From NCBI GenBank assembly GCA_947631365.1, contig CANRLB010000008.1, positions 1-20,400 on the forward strand: a stretch of 20,400 bases of DNA, given 5' to 3'. Below, in pieces: positions 6,319 to 13,494 of the stretch (positions are counted from its first letter, which is position 1; each line of letters begins with the position of its first letter). A model generated the notes under the pieces. The model did no database searches and was not told the DNA's origin. It worked only from the letters and a program-made list of their open reading frames with translations. Position numbers and translations under genes: made by a program. The DNA is from an uncultured Bacilli bacterium (GTDB taxonomy: Bacteria; Bacillota_I; Bacilli_A; RF39; UBA660).

Positions 6319-6969
6319 TTATATTTTTCTACTTTTTTTATAATTTTCTATTTGCTCTTCACTGTAATAATCGCTTAATAAATCTACACAATCATCTTCT
6401 AAATACCTAATCCATTCTCGACCAATGTAACAAGCATATATTAAATCTTTTAAAGATACATTTATTTCAAAAAAATATTTTAAATTTTCTAAATTGTTTG
6501 AATCATTTATTACATCACCTAAATTATATTCGGTAAAAAATTCAATAAGTAATTCATCAAAACCATTATCATCATGATCAGAAGGTAAAGAATAATCTGA
6601 TTCACTATCGTGATAGAAGATAGATTTATAACTATTTTCAAAAAAATATAATTCAAAACTAGAAGTTATTGTAAATTTTCTGGCATCTAATGATTTAATC
6701 TTACTTTGATTTTTTTCTAAGACGTCTCGAATTACAAATGGTATGAACTTGTAGAAGAAAAATTCCAAATTTTTCTTAAGACCTATAATACTTTCTACTT
6801 CAGCAAAATTATTTTGGCAAGATGAATAAGCATTACTATAGTTTAATAATTCATCATTCAATTCTTTTTTCTTAACGTTGGCACTTTCTATTCTTCTTCC
6901 TAATTCATAATTTTCTTGAAAGATACTATATAAATCTGATATACTGCTAATTCTTTCTTTATCATCCAT
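6319..6969 (-). CDS. Tandem paralogue 6 (first in operon), unknown function
   Basis: The promoter-proximal member, 216 residues, unrecognised. It shows the full arrangement: SSISDLYSIFQENYELGRR, a coiled-coil-like stretch with KKKELNDELLNY, NNFAEVESIIGLKKNLEFFF and FIPFVIRDVLEKNQSKIKSL, a variable middle (SIFYHDSESDYSLPSDHDDN), and the C-terminal block DLIYACYIGREWIRYLEDD. Its last residues, ENYKKSRKI, differ from all others, and its 3' DNA is not part of the homogenised repeat. The two outermost genes (this and paralogue 1) both keep ENYKK where the inner four have DSFKK. A strong AAGGAGA site lies about eight bases before the ATG, and the leader is only about 20 bases long. Confidence 0.87.
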   Translation of the reverse strand: MDDKERISSISDLYSIFQENYELGRRIESANVKKKELNDELLNYSNAYSSCQNNFAEVESIIGLKKNLEFFFYKFIPFVIRDVLEKNQSKIKSLDARKFTITSSFELYFFENSYKSIFYHDSESDYSLPSDHDDNGFDELLIEFFTEYNLGDVINDSNNLENLKYFFEINVSLKDLIYACYIGREWIRYLEDDCVDLLSDYYSEEQIENYKKSRKI

Positions 6970-6997
6970 ATTTAGTTCTCCTTTTTTATATCCATTT

Positions 6998-7026
6998 ATT
7001 ATAAAGTGTTACATTCTAATTGTCAA
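6998..7026 (-). promoter_or_regulatory. Perfect-consensus promoter of the paralogue operon
   Basis: On the minus strand TTGACA (7026-7021), a 17-base spacer and TATAAT (7003-6998) match the sigma-A consensus at all twelve positions. Transcription should start near 6991, giving a very short leader before the ATG at 6969. No operator-like inverted repeat overlaps it, so strong and perhaps constitutive expression is expected. Confidence 0.9.
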
Positions 7027-7027
7027 T

Positions 7028-8131
7028 TTAATTTTTTCTTTCCAAAATATGTTTAGGGGTAACTATTTCTAAAGTTTTTAAATATTCATCTTGATAAAAA
7101 TTACGCAAATATTTAAATAATATTTTAGCACCTTTAATGGAATTGGGAGTAATACCTTCAAAATTTTCTTTTAAAACATCACAAAAGAATATTTCTACTT
7201 CTCTACTTAATTCTTCTTCTAATGTTCTCCCAGTCTCTAAATATATAACTTCTTCTAAAATATTTTGATAACTCGCCCATTTTTTATTTTCTAAATCCAT
7301 ATCTAAATCATTATAACATTTAAATAAATTACTAGGAATTAAGTGTCTAGCAAAGCCTGGACGATTTTCATATGATAAAGTACACCCCTTATCACTTAAA
7401 TGGGAACATTTAGAATCAATTGATACTAAATCAATTTTACCACTTTTAATATTTGGAGCCTTTAATATTAATAAGATATTTATTTTTTCGTCTTCATCTT
7501 TATAGAAGACACCTTTAATTGAGGCCAAACCCTGATCTAGTAAACTTCTAATATATGGAACACTAAATTCTTTTATATCTGATACTAAATAATCGCAACT
7601 ACTATCTAGACAGCATTTGCCACCACATATTTGACATATTAATTTATTATTATAAATACTTTCATCTTTATCTATTTGTTTTGATAAGTGATGATTATAA
7701 TAACACATAGCATATAAAGATTCATCACTAAAAATTTTAGCTAAATTATTAGCTCTTTTAACTAACTCTAAAGTAAGTTCATCTTCTTTTAATCGTAAAT
7801 ATTCTACAAAATAATCAGTTAAATTATTTTTTAAAATTTTTTCAAAAGTTTGATTAGTTAATATTTTTATTATATTTTTTAATCTTGCTTGATATGGAAG
7901 CCATTGTAAAACTTTACTTTTATCAATATTATTTAATACTAAATCAGTTTTATATGAAGATAATAAATTAACATAAATATTATCACTTCTTTTAGACAAT
8001 AATAAAATAACATGAGATTTATTATTTTTTATATCAACATATGATGTAATACCATAGTTATGTTTTAAAATTAATTCTTTAATTCCATGTATACTTAAAT
8101 CTGCAAAATTATCTGGCGCTAATAAATCCAA
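7028..8131 (-). CDS. YkgJ-type cysteine-cluster protein with an extra N-terminal region
   Basis: A 367-residue protein. Residues about 166-272 carry the cysteine pattern of the YkgJ family, thought to bind zinc or an iron-sulfur cluster: C166, C169, C173, C174, C179, then C242 (KCSHL), C250 (GCTLSYENRPGF) and C272. The final cysteine is displaced from the usual position just after the RP motif. The first ~160 residues are unrecognised and helical, and are unusually long for this family. The start codon is TTG, chosen because TAGGAGG lies eight bases upstream and no ATG or GTG fits. It follows dtd by 33 bases and probably belongs to the comN-rel-dtd transcript. The biochemical role is unknown; tRNA or rRNA modification is possible from the neighbours but is only a guess. 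Confidence 0.75.
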   Translation of the reverse strand: MDLLAPDNFADLSIHGIKELILKHNYGITSYVDIKNNKSHVILLLSKRSDNIYVNLLSSYKTDLVLNNIDKSKVLQWLPYQARLKNIIKILTNQTFEKILKNNLTDYFVEYLRLKEDELTLELVKRANNLAKIFSDESLYAMCYYNHHLSKQIDKDESIYNNKLICQICGGKCCLDSSCDYLVSDIKEFSVPYIRSLLDQGLASIKGVFYKDEDEKINILLILKAPNIKSGKIDLVSIDSKCSHLSDKGCTLSYENRPGFARHLIPSNLFKCYNDLDMDLENKKWASYQNILEEVIYLETGRTLEEELSREVEIFFCDVLKENFEGITPNSIKGAKILFKYLRNFYQDEYLKTLEIVTPKHILERKN

Positions 8132-8164
8132 TATGAAAACCTCCTACAAAGGTTTATCCTAACA

Positions 8165-8608
8165 TTATTTATTTTTACTGTCAATTATAATTGTAATAGG
8201 GCCATCATTTTCAATATTAATAAGCATATCAGCACCAAAAACACCAGTTACAGTAGAAACTATTTTATTTAATTCAAGATTAAAAGTATCATATAAATTT
8301 ATTGCTTCATCTCCATTTAAAGCTTTAATGTAACTTGGCCGATTTCCCTTTTTAGTATCGGCATATAAAGTAAATTGACTAATAGATAAAATACTACCTT
8401 TAGTATCAATAATACTTTTATTCATTATTCCATTTTCATCATCAAAAATCCTTAAATTAATAATTTTTTTAACTATATAATTAATATCTTCAATTGTATC
8501 ATCATAAGTAAAACAACTAAATACAACTAAACCATTTGTAATTTCATTATATATTTGTTTATTTATTGAAACACTACTATGTTTACTTCTTTGAATAACT
8601 ACTTTCAT
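8165..8608 (-). CDS. dtd: D-aminoacyl-tRNA deacylase
   Basis: Dtd hydrolyses D-amino acids (and glycine misloaded on tRNA-Ala) from tRNA, a cytoplasmic proofreading step. The 147-residue length is normal. Catalytic signatures are present: SQFTLYADTKKGNRPSY at 77-93 and the Gly-cis-Pro motif NDGPITI at 134-140, preceded by GVFGADM (122-128), the usual lead-in. The start MKVVIQRSKHSSVSI aligns with the typical MRxVxQRVxxASVxV beginning. It starts two bases after the rel stop codon, so the two are almost certainly co-transcribed and coupled. The rel-dtd order is widespread in Bacillota. Confidence 0.96.
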   Translation of the reverse strand: MKVVIQRSKHSSVSINKQIYNEITNGLVVFSCFTYDDTIEDINYIVKKIINLRIFDDENGIMNKSIIDTKGSILSISQFTLYADTKKGNRPSYIKALNGDEAINLYDTFNLELNKIVSTVTGVFGADMLINIENDGPITIIIDSKNK

Positions 8609-8610
8609 AT

Positions 8611-10746
8611 CTACTCCATTACCTTGACATTTTTAAATTTGTTTACTTTGCTTTTAAAACGATCTAATTCATCTTTATTATTAACTTTAATTAATAATTC
8701 ACAAATAATGCCATTATCTGTATCTTTATTTTTTAATTCAGTAATAATTATTTTTTCCTTTGTTGCAAGAGCAATTAAATCCGCTAAGAAATTATTTCTA
8801 TTTACTAAAATATTTAAATTGGCATAATATGTGTTATTTGCTTTTTCATTCCAACTGATATCTATTATTCTTTCTTTACTATTCCTTATATTAGGACAGT
8901 CTTTTTTATGAACTTTTATTCCTTCTCCTTTAGTAATAAATCCTATTATTTCATCGCCTTTAATTGGGCGGCAACATTTGGCAAGCGTATATAAAATATT
9001 GGTATTACCATCAATAATAATGTCATTACATTCTTTATTATTAATTGCTTTTGGTTTTATTTTTTCAATTAAAATATCATCTAGCGATTGTTTATCTTCA
9101 GTAGTTAAACTAATAATATAGCCAGCAGTATATCTTAAAGAGCCAATTGATAAATATAATTCTTCTAAATTATTTAATTTTAAATCTTTTAAAATTTTAT
9201 TTAATTTAACTTCGCTTAAAATATCATTAATACTTAATTTTCTTCTTCTAATTTCTTTTTCTAAAATACTTTTTCCTTTAGAAATATAATCTTCACGATC
9301 TTTTTTGCTAAAGTAGGCTTTGATTTTAGATTTAGCTTGTTCCGTTTTAACAAAACTTAACCAATCATTACTAGGGACAGCTTCTTTATTAGTAATTATT
9401 TTAACTACATCATTATTTTGTAACTTATATGATAAAGGCACGATATTATCATTAACTATGGCTCCAACAGTGGTATCACCAATATGACTATGAATACGAT
9501 AAGCAAAGTCAATAGGAGTTGCATTTTCAGGAAGTTCAATAACATCTCCTTTAGGAGTATAAACATAAATAAGTTCACCAAAAAAATTATTATTCATTGT
9601 TTTGGCAAATGATAAATCATTTTCTTCATCAGCTGATTCAATTATATTACGAAACATTTCTAACTTTTGTTCCATTACAGCTTGAACTTTTTTGACACCA
9701 TTTTCTTTGTAAGACCAGTGTGATGCTAAACCTTTTTCAGCAATTTCATCCATCTCATAAGTTCTAACTTGTATCTCATAGAACTTACCATCATCGCCAA
9801 AAACAGTTGTATGCAAGCTTTGATACATATTTTCTTTTGGATTAGCAATATAATCTTTAAATCTTTTAGGAACAGGGCGATATTTAGAATGAATTAAACC
9901 AATAACAGTATAACATTCAGCTTCTGTTTTAACAAAAATACGAAGAGCTAAAATATCATAAATACTATCCCAACTTCTTCCTTTACTTAATTTATTATAA
10001 ATACTATAAATGCTTTTAACACGTCCCTTTATTTCATAATTAATATCATTTTCAATTAAAAGATTAGATAATTCTTCTTTCATTTTTGTTAAATTATCAT
10101 TTAGTTCTTGGACAGTATTGTTAAGACGTTCTAAGATATCATTGTAAACATTTGGTTTTAATATTTGTAAGCAAATATTTTCAAGTTCACTTTTAATAGA
10201 ATTAATTCCTAAACGATGGGCAATGGGAACCAAAACATCCATTGTTTCTTTAGCAGTCTTTTTCTTAGTTTCTTCACTTAGGGCAAAACTAGTTCTTAAA
10301 TTATGAAGACGATCAGCGAGTTTAATAAATAAAACACGAGGATCTTCTGATAATCCTACTAAAACTTTTCTTAAATAAATAATAGAGTTCTCTGTTTCAT
10401 CAGTTAATTCTAACTTATTAATCTTTGAAATATTACATACAATAGTAGCTACTTCTTCACCAAATTTTTCTTTTAATAACTCGGGTGTAGAAACTTCTCC
10501 ATAATCTAGGACATCATGTAATAATGATGCAATTATCGTTGTTTCATCAACATTTAAATCGATTAAGATATTTGCTACATTTAAAGGGTGCGTTATATAA
10601 TCGGCCCCACTTCTTCTTTTCTTACCTTTATATTCACTGCATGCAAAAAGGTAAGCTTTTTTTATATTAGCTTTCGCATCTTCATTAAAATTTAACTTAT
10701 TATAAATTGTCTCAAAATTAATTTTTTCATCTTGCATTTTTATCAC
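8611..10746 (-). CDS. rel: RelA/SpoT-family (p)ppGpp synthetase with altered hydrolase motif
   Basis: A long RSH enzyme of 711 residues controlling the stringent response at the ribosome. Domains in order: HD hydrolase (about 28-180), synthetase (about 240-345; YDILALRI with D264, RFKD at 295-298, YQSLHTTV, EIQVRT), TGS (about 391-450), a zinc-finger/RIS region with CC at 591-592 and C617, and a C-terminal ACT domain (about 640-711). RFKD is the RxKD form seen in bifunctional enzymes. In the HD domain R44, H53, H77 and D78 are present, as are the D and N of LADRLHNL, but the canonical HDxxED reads HDVLDY, so E81 is D and D82 is Y. Hydrolase activity may be weak or lost. The synthetase motif MHxxAE also reads MDEIAE. 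The start is GTG, with a possible ATG three codons later; it overlaps comN by 20 bases. Confidence 0.95.
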   Translation of the reverse strand: MIKMQDEKINFETIYNKLNFNEDAKANIKKAYLFACSEYKGKKRRSGADYITHPLNVANILIDLNVDETTIIASLLHDVLDYGEVSTPELLKEKFGEEVATIVCNISKINKLELTDETENSIIYLRKVLVGLSEDPRVLFIKLADRLHNLRTSFALSEETKKKTAKETMDVLVPIAHRLGINSIKSELENICLQILKPNVYNDILERLNNTVQELNDNLTKMKEELSNLLIENDINYEIKGRVKSIYSIYNKLSKGRSWDSIYDILALRIFVKTEAECYTVIGLIHSKYRPVPKRFKDYIANPKENMYQSLHTTVFGDDGKFYEIQVRTYEMDEIAEKGLASHWSYKENGVKKVQAVMEQKLEMFRNIIESADEENDLSFAKTMNNNFFGELIYVYTPKGDVIELPENATPIDFAYRIHSHIGDTTVGAIVNDNIVPLSYKLQNNDVVKIITNKEAVPSNDWLSFVKTEQAKSKIKAYFSKKDREDYISKGKSILEKEIRRRKLSINDILSEVKLNKILKDLKLNNLEELYLSIGSLRYTAGYIISLTTEDKQSLDDILIEKIKPKAINNKECNDIIIDGNTNILYTLAKCCRPIKGDEIIGFITKGEGIKVHKKDCPNIRNSKERIIDISWNEKANNTYYANLNILVNRNNFLADLIALATKEKIIITELKNKDTDNGIICELLIKVNNKDELDRFKSKVNKFKNVKVME

Positions 10747-10996
10747 TATCTTTATCTTCTTTTATAAATCTTAAAAAATCTATTAAATCTATATTTAAAA
10801 TATCATCAACTAATTCATACATTCTTAAATCTTTTTTACCTTGCCATTTTGTAATAATACAATAATTCCAAAGATCTAATTTATTTATATTATTAATTTT
10901 TTCTCTTTTCCATTCTTTAATTTTAGTATTAAATGCTGGAATTAATCTTAAATATAGATTATTTTGATTTAATTGATTGTCCTCTTTTTGTGCCAT
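10727..10996 (-). CDS. comN: ComN-like post-transcriptional regulator
   Basis: A small soluble protein of 89 residues resembling the ComN/YrzD family, which in Bacillus subtilis acts on comE mRNA and localises to division sites. The support is the pattern LRLIPAFNTKIKEWK, then DLWNYCIITKWQGKKDLRMY, then ELVDDILNIDLIDFLRFI: the family has an initial helix, an LW.Y...KKWK core and an ELV.DIL...xxY/F end. Position also fits, since yrzD lies near rel, dtd, hisS and aspS in the relatives I recall, and spoVB is nearby too. Its 3' end overlaps the rel start by 20 bases, which suggests coupling. A GAAAGGTAAA ribosome site lies upstream. The assignment is by eye and moderately sure. Confidence 0.72.
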   Translation of the reverse strand: MAQKEDNQLNQNNLYLRLIPAFNTKIKEWKREKINNINKLDLWNYCIITKWQGKKDLRMYELVDDILNIDLIDFLRFIKEDKDSDKNAR

Positions 10997-11004
10997 AAAT
11001 AAGA

Positions 11005-11032
11005 TTTACCTTTCATAAGATTATTATATAAT
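11005..11032 (+). promoter_or_regulatory. Probable promoter for the SpoVB-like flippase
   Basis: TTTACC (11005-11010), a 16-base spacer and TATAAT (11027-11032) precede the TTG start at 11061 and its AAAGGTGA ribosome site. The -35 box is a partial match. The -10 box lies inside a 16-base palindrome. Confidence 0.5.
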
Positions 11033-11051
11033 AATTTATTTTATTTTTAAA
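11023..11051 (-). promoter_or_regulatory. Probable promoter for comN-rel-dtd
   Basis: On the minus strand TTTAAA (11051-11046), a 17-base spacer and TATAAT (11028-11023) precede comN. The -10 box is the mirror half of the palindrome used by the divergent promoter, so the two overlap. Confidence 0.5.
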
Positions 11052-11060
11052 GGTGATAGT

Positions 11061-12362
11061 TTGAAAAATAAAAATATCTTTTTAAAATCGACAATTATTC
11101 TCATTATTGGTGGTGTCATAACTAAAATTCTCGGCTTTATTATAAGACTTATTTATACTAGAATTGTTGGGGCGGAAGTTATTGGACTTTATTCATTAGT
11201 TATGCCTACATATTCTTTATTAATTACAATTGCTACCCTAGCTTTACCGACAACTATTTCTAAATTAGTTGCTGAAGGTAAGCATAGAAATATGCAAATA
11301 ATTACAACATCAACTATTTTAATTATGGCCATTAATTTAGTAGTAGTTTTAACTATGCTTTTTTCAGCTCGTTTTATTGCTAATGTTCTTTTACAGGAAG
11401 AGCGGTGCTATTTACTTATTATTGCAATGAGCTTAACGTTTCCTATTATTTCTATTTCAAGTATAATTAAAGGCTATTTTTATGGCAAACAAAATATGAT
11501 ACCTAATGTTGTTTCTAATATTATTGAACAACTAATAAGAGGTTTATTAATTTATTTATTTGTTCCATCAATAATGGCCAAAAGCGATATTTTAGCGGCC
11601 TGTTCTCTTTTCTTCTTTTCATTTATTGAAGAAGTTGTCTCTATTTTTGTTAATCTTTTATTTCTACCTAAAAAAATTAAAATAAATAAAAATGATATTA
11701 TGCCTAATAAAGGCTTACTTAAAAATATTTTAAGTATTTCTATACCCACTGTATCATCAAGAATAATTGGTAATATTGGTTATTTTTTTGAACCAATTAT
11801 TTTAACTAATTTACTTTTATATTCAGGTTATTCTAATGAATATATTGTTTTAGAATATGGAGCTTATAATGCCTATACCATGACTATTTTAACTGTTCCA
11901 TCATTTTTTATTACCGCTATCTCTTCATCATTGATTCCGGAAATAAGTAAAAATTATTTAAAAAAAAATTATAAAAACATGAAAAAAAGACTTCAAGAAG
12001 CTTTAGGATTTTCGCTTTTTATAGGAATAATATACTCAGTTTTATTAATGTTTTTTGGTGATAAAATTCTTTTGACATTATATAAAACAACTTTAGGTTT
12101 AAGCTATATTAAAATATTAGCCCCAATATTCCCATTATTTTATATAGAAGCTATATTAATGAGCTATTTACAAGCATTAGATAGAGCCAAAATTACGATG
12201 AATATTACGATTATTGGGGTAATTATAAAATTAGTTGTTTTAGCTTTAACATCTCTTATGCATATTGGAATGTATTCTTTAATTATTTCTGAAATTGCTA
12301 ATATCTTTGTAGTGGTATTTTTAAATATTTATTATGTAAATAAGGTTACAAAGAGTTTATAG
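11061..12362 (+). CDS. SpoVB/MurJ-type polysaccharide or lipid-linked flippase
   Basis: A polytopic membrane protein of 433 residues from the MOP (multidrug/oligosaccharidyl-lipid/polysaccharide) superfamily. The opening IIGGVITKILGFIIRLIYTR, continuing through VGAEVIGLYSLVMPTYSLLI and ALPTTISKLVAEGKHRN, is the characteristic start of the SpoVB/YkvU branch. About twelve hydrophobic segments follow to the end, interrupted by short basic loops such as KKNYKNMKKRLQ near 300. Members of this branch are thought to move undecaprenyl-linked wall precursors across the membrane; SpoVB acts in spore cortex formation, but this copy alone does not show that the organism sporulates. The start is TTG, supported by AAAGGTGA. 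It is the only sizeable plus-strand gene here, divergent from comN and overlapping the mnmA 3' end by six bases. Confidence 0.85.
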   Translation: MKNKNIFLKSTIILIIGGVITKILGFIIRLIYTRIVGAEVIGLYSLVMPTYSLLITIATLALPTTISKLVAEGKHRNMQIITTSTILIMAINLVVVLTMLFSARFIANVLLQEERCYLLIIAMSLTFPIISISSIIKGYFYGKQNMIPNVVSNIIEQLIRGLLIYLFVPSIMAKSDILAACSLFFFSFIEEVVSIFVNLLFLPKKIKINKNDIMPNKGLLKNILSISIPTVSSRIIGNIGYFFEPIILTNLLLYSGYSNEYIVLEYGAYNAYTMTILTVPSFFITAISSSLIPEISKNYLKKNYKNMKKRLQEALGFSLFIGIIYSVLLMFFGDKILLTLYKTTLGLSYIKILAPIFPLFYIEAILMSYLQALDRAKITMNITIIGVIIKLVVLALTSLMHIGMYSLIISEIANIFVVVFLNIYYVNKVTKSL

Positions 12363-13454
12363 ATACCATAATTTTTCGCCATTTTTGTAAATTTCTTTAA
12401 TAAAACCACAACCTAAACATTCTTCCCCAAGATATAAAACACAAGCTTGGCCTGGAGTAACAGCCTTAGCTTTAGAAGGATATTTAACTAATATTTCATT
12501 ATTTTCTAAATATTCTAATTCTACAGGATAATCTTCACCGCGGTAACGAAATTTAGCGGTGCATAAAGTAGGATGAGTGGCACTAATAAAATTAACATTT
12601 TCAATTAAACAAGCATCACTATATAGATATTCTTCATCACCAATAGTAACATATAAAATATTTTTTGATACATCTTTACCGCAGACAAAATGTCTTTCAT
12701 TATGGCCAGATAACCCTACATTTTTTCTTTGACCAATAGTATAATTCATAAGTCCTTTATGAGTGCCAATCACTTTTTTTGCAGCGACATTTACAATATC
12801 GCCGGGATTTTCTTGTAAATAATTTTGAATAAATTTTTGAAAATTTCTTTCTCCAATAAAACATATCCCTGTCGAATCTTTTTTACTAGCGACATTTAGA
12901 CCATTTTCAAAGGCTATTTCTCTTACTTCTTTTTTTAATAAATTGCCAATTGGAAATAAAACATTTTTTAATTCGTCTTTAGTTACATCAGCCAAAAAAT
13001 AAGTTTGATCTTTATTTAAATCTTTAGCTCTTAGTAATTTTCCATTTTCAATTCTAGCATAATGACCTGTAGCAATATAGGTAGCTCCCAATTTTATAGC
13101 TTCTTTTTTAAATAAATCAAATTTAATATATTTATTACATAACATATCAGGATTAGGCGTCCGCCCTTTTTTTAATTCATCTAAAAAATATTTAAAGACA
13201 TAATCCCAGTATTCTTTAATAAAATCTACTCGATGAAGAGGAATATCTAATTTTTGGCACACTTCTTTAGCATCATTATAATCTCTTTCTTGAGGGCAAA
13301 TAATATCAGCATTTTCATAGTCTTCTCCATTTATAGCACTATCCCAATTTCGCATAAAAAGGGCAATTACTTGATAACCTTCTTTTTTTAAAAGATAAGC
13401 TGCAACGGCACTATCAACGCCGCCGCTCATTCCTACTACTACAGTTTCTTTCAA
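12357..13454 (-). CDS. mnmA: tRNA-specific 2-thiouridylase MnmA
   Basis: MnmA activates U34 of tRNA-Lys, -Glu and -Gln with ATP and transfers sulfur to make 2-thiouridine. The 365-residue length is typical. The PP-loop ATPase motif GMSGGVDSA is at 8-16. The catalytic cysteine C106 lies in TPNPDMLCNKYIKF and the second one, C198, in STGICFIGERNF. GHYAR (130-134), DQTYFL (149-154) and YTIGQRKNVGL follow the family. The C-terminal third is the beta-rich MnmA domain ending near GCGFI. The start is TTG: the only nearby ATG is out of frame and the frame has a stop two codons upstream, so no longer form exists. Downstream of holA by 40 bases, it is convergent with the flippase gene, and the two stop codons overlap. 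Confidence 0.96.
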   Translation of the reverse strand: MKETVVVGMSGGVDSAVAAYLLKKEGYQVIALFMRNWDSAINGEDYENADIICPQERDYNDAKEVCQKLDIPLHRVDFIKEYWDYVFKYFLDELKKGRTPNPDMLCNKYIKFDLFKKEAIKLGATYIATGHYARIENGKLLRAKDLNKDQTYFLADVTKDELKNVLFPIGNLLKKEVREIAFENGLNVASKKDSTGICFIGERNFQKFIQNYLQENPGDIVNVAAKKVIGTHKGLMNYTIGQRKNVGLSGHNERHFVCGKDVSKNILYVTIGDEEYLYSDACLIENVNFISATHPTLCTAKFRYRGEDYPVELEYLENNEILVKYPSKAKAVTPGQACVLYLGEECLGCGFIKEIYKNGEKLWYL

Positions 13455-13494
13455 TTGTCATCCACATCCTTTTAAATATTAATATTTACATAAT

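Noticed and set aside
2295..6969. CRISPR array or insertion sequences behind the repeats
   Set aside because: The repeats are coding paralogues with spacers of 17-36 bp, not short regularly spaced repeats, and no transposase or inverted terminal repeats are visible.
8137..8155. AAACC/GGTTT hairpin covering the ribosome site of the cysteine-cluster gene
   Set aside because: Five pairs with a nine-base loop are expected by chance in such AT-rich DNA; no alternative structure or ligand motif supports a switch.
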